Positions 1 to 8,966 of a stretch of DNA of 64,000 nt are shown in pieces. Source of the DNA: Faecalibacterium prausnitzii (GTDB taxonomy: Bacteria; Bacillota; Clostridia; Oscillospirales; Ruminococcaceae); the NCBI RefSeq assembly GCF_019967995.1, contig NZ_CP065377.1, positions 2,666,001 through 2,730,000 on the forward strand. Reading direction: 5' to 3'. Numbering within the stretch: the stretch's first letter is position 1; each line of letters begins with the position of its first letter. A model generated the notes under the pieces. That model was not told where the DNA came from. It made no database searches and saw only the letters and a list, made by a program, of their open reading frames with translations. The position numbers and the translations under genes are program-made.

Positions 1-535
1 CCAGCAGCATGCCCTCAGAGCCTTCGGGCAGCATGCCTTCGTAACGGGCATTCAGGTTCAGGTGGCTGGCAGCGCCCATGCCGATGGGCAGCTTGGAACC
101 CCAGATGGCGATCATGGCCAGCAGAGGGATGGTCATACGGGTGGGGGTGACTTCGCCGGAATCGCCCAGACCGACAAGGAACATCAGCATGACGACCATG
201 TTGGCGGTGGTGGGCATGAAGCAGGCCAGACCGATGACCACGACGTACAGGCCGATGACCAGCGCCATGCCGCTCTTGCCCTTCAGGCGGAGCATCTGAG
301 CCTGAATCTTATCCACGACGCTGGTCTTCTGGAATGCAGAGACCATGCCGAACATACCGACCAGCAGGATCAGGGTCTTGTTGCAGAAGCCTGCAAAGGC
401 TTCCGGGATGGTGAATACCCCGGTCAGGGCCAGCAGGACGCAGCAGGTCATGGTGGTCAGACCGAATGGCCACTTGTTCAGGAGGAAGCCGACGATCATG
501 AACGCCATGATCGCAAGCACAATATAAAGTTCCAT
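1..535 (-). CDS. SLC13/CitM-like permease (3' end beyond window)
   Basis: Reads leftward off the window edge, so only the N-terminal ~178 residues are present. The ATG at 535 follows AAGGAG at a good distance. The product is very hydrophobic, and residues 1-40 closely match the rightward permease at 1199 (both have a TTMTCC motif near residue 30). It is therefore a paralog of the same organic-anion transporter family, probably importing dicarboxylates or aldarates. The two genes are divergent and share a 663-bp upstream region. Family assignment is by resemblance; substrate is inferred from neighbouring glucarate genes. Confidence 0.8.
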   Translation of the reverse strand, partial: MELYIVLAIMAFMIVGFLLNKWPFGLTTMTCCVLLALTGVFTIPEAFAGFCNKTLILLVGMFGMVSAFQKTSVVDKIQAQMLRLKGKSGMALVIGLYVVVIGLACFMPTTANMVVMLMFLVGLGDSGEVTPTRMTIPLLAMIAIWGSKLPIGMGAASHLNLNARYEGMLPEGSEGMLL

Positions 536-970
536 ACGAAACGGCTCCTTTTCTTTTACTTACCTCTTTTACCTTCATTTACCCTGTCCGTGTTCCGCAC
601 TGACCGGCCAGAGCTGTCTCCGAAAATGTTTTCTGTGTGCACACATGCCATTTCCATATCGCTATGCTACAACTTTTCCCCTTCTTCGACAATCGGGAAA
701 TCTGCTAAAAACTTAACAAAAATTTATCCGCATCCCACAAACGTTCGGTTTTCTGAACGATTCGGCGCAGAATGTGAACTTCTGCGTTTCAAAAAATTTC
801 ATATAGGCGGAGGAGCTGAAACCGGAAGCTCCCGGAGGTTTTACAAAAAGATTCCGAAACTTTTACAAAGGAGGCAGGTTTGAGAGGGTGGATCCCCCGG
901 TGCAAGCCCGAATTTTCTCCCGTGCCACTTGTATTCCAGAAAATTGAAACGAAATGAATCGAAAAATGAA

Positions 971-1000
971 CCACAAAATTCACATTTTGCAATTTTGTGG
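971..1000. promoter_or_regulatory. Perfect 10-bp inverted repeat, candidate operator
   Basis: CCACAAAATT and AATTTTGTGG flank a 10-base spacer, about 200 bp upstream of the permease at 1199. There is no U-run on either side, so an operator fits better than a terminator. Which regulator binds is unknown; the local LysR proteins are candidates. Confidence 0.4.
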
Positions 1001-1089
1001 CGTCCGTCAAAAATCGAGAGTCAAAATCGGTCGAAAAGCGAATTGCTGTATGCAAAACTTTTGGCTAGAATGAGCAAAAAGGCTGCTGT

Positions 1090-1158
1090 GAGTGTAAGGT
1101 CCAGCTCTGTGCGAGTTGCCGGACGGTGGCGCCCCGTCCGGCAAGAGTGCTTACACTC
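1090..1158 (+). ncRNA. Structured 5' leader (two nested stems) of permease mRNA
   Basis: An outer stem (AGTGTAAG 1091-1098 with CTTACACT 1150-1157, plus a G-C pair) encloses an 11-bp hairpin (TTGCCGGACGG 1116-1126 with CCGTCCGGCAA 1134-1144). The structure ends 41 bases before the ATG at 1199 and is not followed by a U-run. It looks like a structured leader RNA. I do not recognise it as a known riboswitch class. Confidence 0.4.
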
Positions 1159-1198
1159 CGGCCCTTGGTCGTAAAAAACAAAAGGAGGCAATTCACTT

Positions 1199-2485
1199 AT
1201 GACATCCCAGTTGATTATCACGTTGGCGATCCTCGCCTTCATGATCGTAATGTTCGTGTGGCAGAAGTTCCCCATGGGCGTTACCACAATGACCTGCTGC
1301 GCACTGCTGGCAGCGTTCGGTATCCTCTCCCCCTCGGAAGCGTTCGGCGGCTTCACCAACAACAGTATCATTCTGGTCGCTCCCATGATGGCGCTGAGTT
1401 CTGCCATCACCAAGACCAGCATCGTTCCCTATATCCGTAATAAGGTCAACAGCCTGAGCGGCAAAAAGGGCATCGTCCTGATCCTGTTCTTCTATCTGAT
1501 CGTCATCGCATTCGTCCAGTTCATCCCCGCAACCGCAACCTTCTCCATCATGATCGTCTTCCTCGCATCCCTGAGCAACGACGGCGAAGTCACCCCCACC
1601 CGTCTGCTCATGCCGATGCTGGGCATCAGCTGTGCATGGAAGGGCTTCTTGCCCATCGGCATGGGTGCCACCAGCTTTGCGACCATCAACGCCATCTACG
1701 GCACCATCATCACCGATGAAGGCTACTGGCTCGGCATGTTCGACAAGTTCAGGGTCTCCATCCTGCCCGTTGTCTGCCTGACCATTTACTGCTTGGTCGC
1801 ATGGAAGCTCCTGCCCAAGCGCGGCACCGTCAACGCAGCAGAGGCAAAAGAGGTCAAGGAGACCAAGACCCTTCCCAAGGCACAGGAAACTCTGGTTTAC
1901 GTCGTCTTCATCGCTGTCATGGCTGTCCTCGTCCTGAACAAGTGGACCGGCAAGCTGATGTATGTTGCTCCCGCTCTGGGCGTTCTGGTCCTGATCTATG
2001 GCAAAGCCCTGAGCGTTCCCGAAGTGACCAAGGCTCTGACTGCGGACATGATCTTCCTGATGGCCGGCGTTCTGGGCGTGGCAACTGCCATGACCAAGTC
2101 TGGCGCAGGCGACCTGATCGGCAACGCGATCCTCGGCGTTCTGGGCGGCCATCCTTCTTCTCTGGCTGTCATGTTCCTGTTCAGCACCGTCTGCATCATC
2201 ATGACCACCCTGATGTCCAACTCCGCAACGTCCAACATCCTGTACACCGTCGGTGCTACGGTTTGTCTGGCAGGCGGCTGGGATCCCCGCGGCATCATGC
2301 TGATCGTTGCCATCGCAAACGTCATCTCTCTGGGCTTCCCCTCCGGTGCAGCCGAGACCGCTCTGATCTACGCAGCAGGCAACTACAAGCTGTCTCAGGT
2401 GGCAAAGTTCACCGTTCCGTACATTCTGATCGCGATCGTGACTATTTCACTTTCGGTCAACTTCTTCTTCCCGATCTACGGGTGA
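1199..2485 (+). CDS. SLC13/CitM-like permease, likely aldarate or dicarboxylate importer
   Basis: 428 aa, hydrophobic throughout with about 10-12 predicted membrane segments and a charged cytoplasmic stretch near residues 205-228 (KRGTVNAAEAKEVKE). Two related halves and small-residue membrane loops (e.g. MGATSFATINA, LMSNSATSNIL) are typical of the CitMHS/ArsB/DASS ion-transporter clan. AAAGGAGG precedes the ATG. It is the first gene of a rightward cluster with an MBL hydrolase, galactarate-type dehydratase and glucarate dehydratases, so import of glucarate, galactarate or a derivative is the best inference. Family is fairly certain, substrate is not. Confidence 0.82.
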   Translation: MTSQLIITLAILAFMIVMFVWQKFPMGVTTMTCCALLAAFGILSPSEAFGGFTNNSIILVAPMMALSSAITKTSIVPYIRNKVNSLSGKKGIVLILFFYLIVIAFVQFIPATATFSIMIVFLASLSNDGEVTPTRLLMPMLGISCAWKGFLPIGMGATSFATINAIYGTIITDEGYWLGMFDKFRVSILPVVCLTIYCLVAWKLLPKRGTVNAAEAKEVKETKTLPKAQETLVYVVFIAVMAVLVLNKWTGKLMYVAPALGVLVLIYGKALSVPEVTKALTADMIFLMAGVLGVATAMTKSGAGDLIGNAILGVLGGHPSSLAVMFLFSTVCIIMTTLMSNSATSNILYTVGATVCLAGGWDPRGIMLIVAIANVISLGFPSGAAETALIYAAGNYKLSQVAKFTVPYILIAIVTISLSVNFFFPIYG

Positions 2486-2517
2486 TGTGATATAGTTGTT
2501 CTAGGGAGGTTCATTTT

Positions 2518-3399
2518 ATGGAAAAGAAATTCTTCTATGCTTCGACGGCCGGACGCCTCGGCATGAGCAAAGAGGCAATGGCGACCCACTGGGAGCACGC
2601 CATCCCGGTTTACCGCAATGCACCCCACGTCTGGAACGTAGGCGGTCAGGACAACGTCGCATCCTTCCTGATCGACACCGGTGCCGGCCTGATCCTGATC
2701 GATACCGGTCTGTGCCCGGAGACGCTGTATCTGCTGATCGACCGCATCTGGCGTTCCGGCCATGACCCCAAGGACATCAAGAAGATCTTCCTGACCCACT
2801 GGCACGGCGATCATTCCAGCTGCGCACGCTACCTGCACGAGATGACCGGTGCCGAGATCTGGCTGTCCAAGGAGGACGAGGTCGAGCATCAGCGCTCCCT
2901 ACACGATGAGGAGTTCCAGAAGCACATCCCGCCGATGGAGATCCCCGATTACACCGTCACCAATTTCTATGACGACGACAAGCCCATCGTCATGGGCAAT
3001 ATGATCATCCGCACCAAGCTGTGCCCCGGCCACACGCCGGGCGTGACCAGCTTCTTCTTCGAGGATACCGACGAGAAGACCGGCAAGACCTACCGCTGCG
3101 CGTTGCACGGCGGTCTGGGCGTCAACCCCATGATGCGCCCGCAGAACCTGCAGGAGCTGGGCTACCCCGTCGAGATGGCACACCGCTTCATCAAGGATTG
3201 CTATGAGCTGGCCAAGATGCCGGTGGATATCGCACTGGCAAGCCACCTGAACCAGAACAACATCCTGCCCAACATCCCCAAGGACCCGGACGATTACACC
3301 GTCTTCGTGGCCGATTACGCATGGGCCGATGTCCTGATCAACCGCGCTGAAGCCGTCAAGAAATTCTATCCCGAAATCTACGGTACTTCCGGACAATAA
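2518..3399 (+). CDS. MBL-fold metallo-hydrolase
   Basis: 293 aa. Residues 92-99 (LTHWHGDH) give the metallo-beta-lactamase HxHxDH zinc motif (H94, H96, D98, H99), with a further metal-ligand candidate in CPGHTPG near residue 177. The fold starts after a ~35-residue N-terminal extension. GGGAGG lies before the ATG, 33 bp after the permease stop, so co-transcription is likely. Such enzymes cleave lactones, thioesters or phosphodiesters; next to aldarate genes an aldarolactonase role is attractive but is only inference. No signal peptide is seen. Confidence 0.85.
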   Translation: MEKKFFYASTAGRLGMSKEAMATHWEHAIPVYRNAPHVWNVGGQDNVASFLIDTGAGLILIDTGLCPETLYLLIDRIWRSGHDPKDIKKIFLTHWHGDHSSCARYLHEMTGAEIWLSKEDEVEHQRSLHDEEFQKHIPPMEIPDYTVTNFYDDDKPIVMGNMIIRTKLCPGHTPGVTSFFFEDTDEKTGKTYRCALHGGLGVNPMMRPQNLQELGYPVEMAHRFIKDCYELAKMPVDIALASHLNQNNILPNIPKDPDDYTVFVADYAWADVLINRAEAVKKFYPEIYGTSGQ

Positions 3400-3489
3400 C
3401 CGGCTCCGTATCACCAAGGCGCAAGTCGGTAAAGCGGCTTGCGCTTTTGGTGCTGAAAAGACCATGTATCAAAGGAGAAAAAACAGACC

Positions 3490-5010
3490 ATGCCCGAACG
3501 GATCATTGTAAAGATTAACGAAAACGATAATGTGGCCGTGGCCATCCACGACCTGCCCGCCGGGGCGGAGTTCCTGCCCGGCCTGAAAACCCGGGAGCCG
3601 ATCCCGCAGGCGCACAAGATCGCGCTGACCGATATCCCCAAAGGCGGCGAGATCATCCGCTACGGTGTCGTGCTGGGCTACGCCAAAAAGGAGATTCCGA
3701 CCGGAAGCTGGATCAACGAGTTCATGCTCGATCTGCCCGAAAGCCCCAAGCTGGACAACCTGCCCTACGGCACCAACCTGAAACCCATGGAAGCGCTGCC
3801 GATGCCGGAGCGCACCACATGGATGGGCTACCGCAACAAGGTCGGCCCCGCCGGGACCCGCAACCTGCTGGGCATCGTGACCACCGTCCAGTGCGCTGCC
3901 GGTGTCCTGAAGGTGGCCGTGGAGCGGATCCGGAAGGAGCTGCTGCCCAAGTATCCCCATGTGGACGGTGTGGTCGCCGTCACCCACCCTTACGGCTGCG
4001 GTGTGGCCATCAACGCGCCGGAGGCCAAAGTGCCCATCCGGGCCGTCACCAACCTGATCCGCCACCCCAATTTCGGCGGCGAGATCATGGTCGTGGGTCT
4101 GGGCTGCGAAAAGCTGACCTATGACCGTGTCCTGCCTCCGGAGGACATCACCCCCGAAAACGTCCTGACTCTGCAGGATTACGCCGGACACGATGCCATG
4201 ATGCAGGCCATCCTCGATATGGCCGACAAAAAGCTGCAGAAACTGGAACAGCGCCGCCGGGAAGAGCTGCCCGTCAGCGAATTGCTGATCGGGATGCAGT
4301 GCGGCGGCAGCGATGCCTTCAGCGGCATCACCGCCAATCCCAGCGCCGGTTACGCCGCCGATATGATCGTCCGCTGCGGCGGCACCGTGATGTTCAGCGA
4401 GGTCACCGAAGTCCGGGACGGCGTGCAGCTTCTGGCCGCCCGCTGTGTAGATGCCCACGTCCGCGACCGTCTGGCCGAGGAGATGAAGTGGTACGACGAT
4501 TACCTCGCCGCAGGCGGTGTCGGCCGCGACGCCAACCCCACCCCCGGCAATAAGGCGGGCGGTCTGGCCAACATTGTGGAAAAGGCCATGGGTTCCATCG
4601 CCAAGAGCGGTACCAGCCCCATCGTCGAAGTGCTCAGCCCGGCCGAAAAGCCCACCAAGCACGGCCTGATCTATGCCGCCACCCCGGCTTCCGATATCGT
4701 CTGCGGCCCGTCTCAGGTCGCCTCCGGCATCGGTCTGCAGGTCTTCATGACCGGCCGCGGCACCCCCTACGGGCTGGACGTCTCCCCCGTCATCAAGGTG
4801 TGCAGCCGGAACGAGATGAAGGAGCACTGGTTCGACCTGATCGACATCTCCGCAGGCGAGGTCGCCACCGGGGAAAAGACCATCGCCGAGGTCGGCACCG
4901 AGATCTACAACTTCATCTTGGATGTGGCCAGCGGAACGAAACAGCCGTACAGCGATCAGTACGGCTTCCACAACGACATGTGCATCTTCAACCCCGCACC
5001 CATTACCTGA
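3490..5010 (+). CDS. garD: UxaA/GarD-family sugar-acid dehydratase (galactarate dehydratase-like)
   Basis: 506 aa, the normal length for GarD/UxaA fusion proteins. An N-terminal SAF-like domain (about 1-95) is followed by the large UxaA/GarD dehydratase domain, with conserved-looking stretches THPYGCG, NFGGEIMVVGLGCE, MQCGGSDAFSG and PTPGNKAGG. This family dehydrates galactarate to 5-keto-4-deoxyglucarate, or altronate to KDG, using a metal. AAAGGAG precedes the ATG. Direct adjacency to glucarate dehydratase favours galactarate as substrate over altronate, though sequence alone does not settle it. Confidence 0.75.
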   Translation: MPERIIVKINENDNVAVAIHDLPAGAEFLPGLKTREPIPQAHKIALTDIPKGGEIIRYGVVLGYAKKEIPTGSWINEFMLDLPESPKLDNLPYGTNLKPMEALPMPERTTWMGYRNKVGPAGTRNLLGIVTTVQCAAGVLKVAVERIRKELLPKYPHVDGVVAVTHPYGCGVAINAPEAKVPIRAVTNLIRHPNFGGEIMVVGLGCEKLTYDRVLPPEDITPENVLTLQDYAGHDAMMQAILDMADKKLQKLEQRRREELPVSELLIGMQCGGSDAFSGITANPSAGYAADMIVRCGGTVMFSEVTEVRDGVQLLAARCVDAHVRDRLAEEMKWYDDYLAAGGVGRDANPTPGNKAGGLANIVEKAMGSIAKSGTSPIVEVLSPAEKPTKHGLIYAATPASDIVCGPSQVASGIGLQVFMTGRGTPYGLDVSPVIKVCSRNEMKEHWFDLIDISAGEVATGEKTIAEVGTEIYNFILDVASGTKQPYSDQYGFHNDMCIFNPAPIT

Positions 5011-5045
5011 TCTTATAAAATTCAAACTCACAGGAGGAAACCTTT

Positions 5046-6374
5046 ATGTCCCCGATCGTAGAAAAAATGGAAATTTTCCCCGTAGCCGGTACCGACTGCA
5101 TGGAGCTGAACCTGTCCGGTGCGCACGCACCGTACTTCACCCGCAACATTGTCATCCTGACCGATTCCAACGGCGTTGAGGGCGTGGGCGAAGTGCCCGG
5201 CGGCCAGAAGATTACGGCGGCACTGGAATCCGTGAAGGATCTGGTGGTCGGCACCCGCATCGTGGATTACAAGCAGACCCTGAACAAAGTCCGCGCATGG
5301 CTGAACGCCAACATCAAGGACGATGTCCGCGGCCTGCAGACCTTTGACCTGCGCACCGGCGTCCATGTGGTCACTGCCGTCGAGGCTCCGCTGCTGGACC
5401 TGATGGGCAAATTCTTGGACGTCCCCGCCGCCGCTCTGCTGGGCGACGGCATCCAGCGGGAGCGGGTGCGGTTCCTGTCTTACCTGTTCTATGTGGGCGA
5501 TCAGAAAAAGACCGACCTGCCCTATACCGATGAGTCGAACTCCGACTGCGAGTGGTACCGCATCCGCCACAACGAGGCACTGACCCCGGAGGCCATCGTG
5601 GCGCAGGCAAAGGCGACCCACGAGAAGTACGGCTTCGAGGACTTCAAGCTCAAGGGCGGCGTTCTGGAGCCGGAAGAGGAGCTGAAGGCGGTGCAGGCCC
5701 TGAAGGCCGCCTTCCCCGATGCCCGGATCGATCTGGACCCGAACGGCTGCTGGAGCCTTGAAAAGTCGCTGGAGCTGGCACCGGAGCTGAAGAAAGTGCT
5801 GGCTTACTGCGAGGATCCCTGCGGCGCCGAGAACGGCTTCTCCGGCCGCGAGACCATGGCCGAGTTCAAGCGGGACAGCGGCATGCCCACTGCCACCAAC
5901 ATGATCGATACCGACTGGCGGCAGATGTGCCACTGCATCTCCCTGCGCAGCGTGGATATCCCTCTGGCAGACCCCCATTTCTGGACCATGAACGGCTCGG
6001 TCCGGGTCGGCCAGATGTGCAATGATTTCGGCCTGATGTGGGGCTGCCACTCCAACAACCACTTCGACATCTCTCTGGCCATGGTCGTGCAGTGCGCTGC
6101 CGCCGTGCCCGGCAAGATGAACGGCATCGATACCCACTGGATCTGGCAGGAGGGCCGCGAGCGCCTGACCAAACAGCCCATGCAGATCGTGGACGGCTGC
6201 ATCGACCTGCCCAAGGCTCCCGGCCTCGGCATCGAGATCGACCGCGAGCAGATTCTCAAGGCCAACAAGCTGTACGTAGAAAACTGCCTTGGTGCCCGCA
6301 ACGACGCCATCGGCATGCAGTATCTGATCCCCGGCTGGAAGTTTGACAACAAGCGTCCCTGTCTGGTGCGCTGA
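5046..6374 (+). CDS. gudD: D-glucarate dehydratase
   Basis: 442 aa, same length as known GudD. Enolase-superfamily capping domain (about 1-130) and barrel. Catalytic pieces are visible: K201xK203 (FKLKGG), metal ligands in DPNG (D231) and EDPCG (E256), N285 region, and the His of CHSNNHFD (H335). The C-terminus matches the family signature [16 protein letters not shown]. It removes water from D-glucarate (or L-idarate) to give 5-keto-4-deoxyglucarate. CAGGAGG precedes the ATG, 35 bp after the dehydratase gene. Followed by a strong hairpin terminator at 6402. Confidence 0.93.
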   Translation: MSPIVEKMEIFPVAGTDCMELNLSGAHAPYFTRNIVILTDSNGVEGVGEVPGGQKITAALESVKDLVVGTRIVDYKQTLNKVRAWLNANIKDDVRGLQTFDLRTGVHVVTAVEAPLLDLMGKFLDVPAAALLGDGIQRERVRFLSYLFYVGDQKKTDLPYTDESNSDCEWYRIRHNEALTPEAIVAQAKATHEKYGFEDFKLKGGVLEPEEELKAVQALKAAFPDARIDLDPNGCWSLEKSLELAPELKKVLAYCEDPCGAENGFSGRETMAEFKRDSGMPTATNMIDTDWRQMCHCISLRSVDIPLADPHFWTMNGSVRVGQMCNDFGLMWGCHSNNHFDISLAMVVQCAAAVPGKMNGIDTHWIWQEGRERLTKQPMQIVDGCIDLPKAPGLGIEIDREQILKANKLYVENCLGARNDAIGMQYLIPGWKFDNKRPCLVR

Positions 6375-6401
6375 GCTGCAAAAAGAACCGTTTTGATGCA
6401 G

Positions 6402-6436
6402 GAGCCGGCACCGCAGGGTGCCGGCTCTGTTTTTTT
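6402..6436 (+). terminator. Rho-independent terminator between the two glucarate dehydratase genes
   Basis: GAGCCGGCACC and GGTGCCGGCTC form an 11-bp stem with a GCAG tetraloop, then TGTTTTTTT. It lies inside an apparently continuous cluster, so gudD is probably expressed more strongly than the downstream paralog, which would depend on read-through. Confidence 0.85.
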
Positions 6437-6450
6437 AAGGAGGCCCTGAA

Positions 6451-7797
6451 ATGGAACATCCCGTCATTACCAAGATGCAGGTCATCCCCGTGGCCGGTTA
6501 CGACAGCATGCTGATGACCCTGTCGGGCGCGCACGCGCCCTGTTTTACCCGCAACCTCGTGATTCTGACCGACAGTCTGAACCACACCGGCATCGGCGAG
6601 ATCCATGGCGGCGACTATACCTGCGACTGCCTGAACTTTGTCCGCCCGCTGGTGGAGGGGCAGCCCATTGCCGCCTACCGGCAGATCTTGCAGAAGATCC
6701 ACAAACTGGCCCGGCACGAGCCGACCGACGACGGCGAGGGCATCCAGACGCTGGACATCTCCAAGCTGAAGTTCGTGGTCAAGAGCGAATGGGCCATCGA
6801 GTGCGCCATGCTGGACCTGATAGGCCAGTATCTGGGCGTTCCCATGTGCCAGCTTCTGGGTGAGGGGCAGCAGCGCAGGGAGGTGGAGATGCTGGGCTAC
6901 CTCTTCTACGTCTCCGACAAGGCAAAGACCCCCGCCGGGGAGATGCAGTATCTGGACGAATCCGGCAACCCGGACCCGTGGTTCCGCCTGCGGCGGGAGG
7001 AGATCCTGACTCCGGAGCGGATCGTGGAGGAAGCACAGGCCGTGCAGGAAAAATACGGCTTCCGCAATTTCAAGCTCAAGGGCGGCGTCCTGACCGGGCA
7101 GGAGGAGATGGACGCGCTCCGGGCGCTGAAAAAGGCGTTCCCCGATGCACGGATCAACATCGACCCCAACGGGGCGTGGAGCCTTGCCGAGGCGGTGGAG
7201 CTGTGCAAAGGGATGCACGACGTCATCACCTATGTGGAGGATCCCTGCGGCCCGGAGGCCGGGTTCTCCGGCCGTGAGATCATGCGGGAATTCAAGAATG
7301 CCACCCAGTTCCAAGTTGCCACCAACATGATCGCGACCGACTGGCGGCAGTTCTACCACACCGTCAGCCTGAACGCCTGCGATATCATCCTTGCCGACCC
7401 GCATTTCTGGGGCTTTGACGGCACCATCCGGATGAGCCAGCTGTTGGATAGCTGGGGGCTGACGTGGGGCGTGCATTCCAACAACCACTTCGATATCACG
7501 CTGGCTGCCTTTGCGCAGGTGGGGGCCGCCGCCGTGGGCACCCCCGCCCCGCTGGACACCCACTGGATCTGGCAGGACGGCCAGAACCTTCTGGACGACA
7601 CGCCGCAGATCCGGAACGGACGTCTTCAGGTGCCGGATGCTCCCGGTCTGGGCGTCCACCTGAACATGGACCGCGTTATGGCCGCCAACGCACTGTATCG
7701 GAAGCTGCCCTCCCATGACCGGGATGACGCAAAGGCCATGCAGTACCTGATCCCCGGCTGGAAATACGACCACAAGAAGCCCTGCCTCGTCCGCTGA
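6451..7797 (+). CDS. Glucarate dehydratase paralog (GudX-like)
   Basis: 448 aa, clearly homologous along its length to the preceding gudD but distinct. It keeps K208xK210 (FKLKGG), [37 protein letters not shown] and the [16 protein letters not shown] tail, so catalysis looks possible. Differences cluster in the N-terminal capping domain (e.g. GGDYTCDCLN versus [10 protein letters not shown]), which sets substrate choice in this superfamily. It parallels the E. coli gudX-gudD pair, where one paralog has weak activity. RBS AAGGAGG overlaps the end of the upstream terminator. Confidence 0.85.
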   Translation: MEHPVITKMQVIPVAGYDSMLMTLSGAHAPCFTRNLVILTDSLNHTGIGEIHGGDYTCDCLNFVRPLVEGQPIAAYRQILQKIHKLARHEPTDDGEGIQTLDISKLKFVVKSEWAIECAMLDLIGQYLGVPMCQLLGEGQQRREVEMLGYLFYVSDKAKTPAGEMQYLDESGNPDPWFRLRREEILTPERIVEEAQAVQEKYGFRNFKLKGGVLTGQEEMDALRALKKAFPDARINIDPNGAWSLAEAVELCKGMHDVITYVEDPCGPEAGFSGREIMREFKNATQFQVATNMIATDWRQFYHTVSLNACDIILADPHFWGFDGTIRMSQLLDSWGLTWGVHSNNHFDITLAAFAQVGAAAVGTPAPLDTHWIWQDGQNLLDDTPQIRNGRLQVPDAPGLGVHLNMDRVMAANALYRKLPSHDRDDAKAMQYLIPGWKYDHKKPCLVR

Positions 7798-7810
7798 AGC
7801 AGCACAAAAG

Positions 7811-7857
7811 AACCAGAACGCCCCCGGCAGCCGTGTCTGTCGGGGGCGTTCTGGTTT
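7811..7857 (+). terminator. Terminator of the glucarate cluster
   Basis: A 16-bp stem (AACCAGAACGCCCCCG with CGGGGGCGTTCTGGTT) around a 14-base loop, ending in TTTT. It closes the 1199-7797 rightward cluster. The ~215 bp to the next gene contains no supported CDS. Confidence 0.88.
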
Positions 7858-8072
7858 TAGAAGGATTGTCTGGTGAGAGAAAATAGCTAGGTTTGATGAA
7901 ATATAAGGAGAAATGGGTCAATACGATGAAATTTTTGTGGCAGGACCGTTTTTCGTCGGCCTCTGACAATAAGATACCGCAGGTGCGCTTTTTTTACAAT
8001 TGACGAATTGCTACAAAAACACAGGCCGGAATCGGCATTCTGGCACTGCTTTCAGAAAGTGAAATCATTGTT

Positions 8073-8951
8073 TCATCCATGGGTTGCAAAGTGCTTCCGG
8101 GCCAGCTCGATCAGGGCCATGCAGGCGGGGGAAGGCTCAGCATAGCGCGGAACCGCGCAGACAAAATCGAACGAAGGGGCATTTTCCAGCGGGAGGACTT
8201 CGCAATGTTCCAGCCGGGCGGCGCTCCGTTCGGGCAGGATCGCTGCGCCGTAGCCCTCGTCTGCCAGCCGGACAAGGTCCTTCCAACCGGCGGCGGTGTA
8301 TAGGGAAATGGGGTACAGGTGCTCCCGCCGGAACAGGCGGTCCACCAGTTCCCGCCCGAACTGCTGCTCGTCCGGCAGGACAAAGGGCAGACAGCCGCAG
8401 GCCGCCAGACCTCCGGCACGGATCTCCGCGCTGATCATACTCTCCGGAACGGCAAGGCAGAGGGTGTCGTGGAGCAGGGGAACGTATTCCAACAGGCTGC
8501 TAGGCTTGACGGCACAGAGGAAGGAGAGGTCGGCCAGCCCGTTGGTCAGATACTGCTTGGCCGTGTGGGTCGTTGTGACCATCCGCTCCACCTTCAGCTG
8601 CGGGAACTGCAGATACAGCTTCGGCAGCAGTTTTTCCTCCAACAGGTAGCAGATATCCGCCGACCCGGTGACCCGGAGCTGTCCCTGCTGCCGCCGGAGC
8701 TGCTCGATGCTCTGATAGGTCTCCTCCTTGATCTGCACCATCTCGCGGGCACCCTTGAGGTAGATCTGCCCGGCCCGTGTGGGCACCAGCTTCCGGTTTA
8801 CCCGGTTGAAGAGCGGCCACCCGGCTTCCCGTTCCAGCTTGGCCAGACACTGCGTCATGGCCGGCTGGCTCAGATGGGCCTTTTCGGCCGCTTCCGACAG
8901 GCTGCCCGTCTCGGCGATGAGCAGCAGATATTCCAATGCGTGAACGTCCAT
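8073..8951 (-). CDS. LysR-family transcriptional regulator
   Basis: 292 aa. The N-terminal winged helix (about 1-60: LIAETGSLSEAAEKAHLSQP) is followed by a type-2 periplasmic-binding-like effector domain. GGGAGAA precedes the ATG. It is the second of two leftward LysR genes, 15 bp after the first, so they are probably co-transcribed. It sits between the glucarate genes and a second permease operon, so control of one or both is likely. The effector is unknown, though an aldarate or pathway keto-acid is plausible. Confidence 0.9.
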   Translation of the reverse strand: MDVHALEYLLLIAETGSLSEAAEKAHLSQPAMTQCLAKLEREAGWPLFNRVNRKLVPTRAGQIYLKGAREMVQIKEETYQSIEQLRRQQGQLRVTGSADICYLLEEKLLPKLYLQFPQLKVERMVTTTHTAKQYLTNGLADLSFLCAVKPSSLLEYVPLLHDTLCLAVPESMISAEIRAGGLAACGCLPFVLPDEQQFGRELVDRLFRREHLYPISLYTAAGWKDLVRLADEGYGAAILPERSAARLEHCEVLPLENAPSFDFVCAVPRYAEPSPACMALIELARKHFATHG

Positions 8952-8966
8952 GATTTCTCCCTTTTC

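Larger units (their letters stand above)
536..1198. promoter_or_regulatory. Intergenic control region between divergent permeases
   Basis: 663 bp without a convincing gene. It is AT-rich in the middle and holds several dyads: CGTTC-N8-GAACG near 741-758, GGAGCT-N9-AGCTCC near 811-831, the 10-bp inverted repeat at 971-1000 and the nested hairpin at 1090-1158. It must carry promoters for both permease transcripts. ORFs that cross it are shadows of neighbouring genes with no family resemblance. Confidence 0.6.

Noticed and set aside
7913..8000. Tiny ORFs (17 and 25 codons) after the glucarate-cluster terminator
   Set aside because: RBS spacing is poor and there is no other support; too short to judge.
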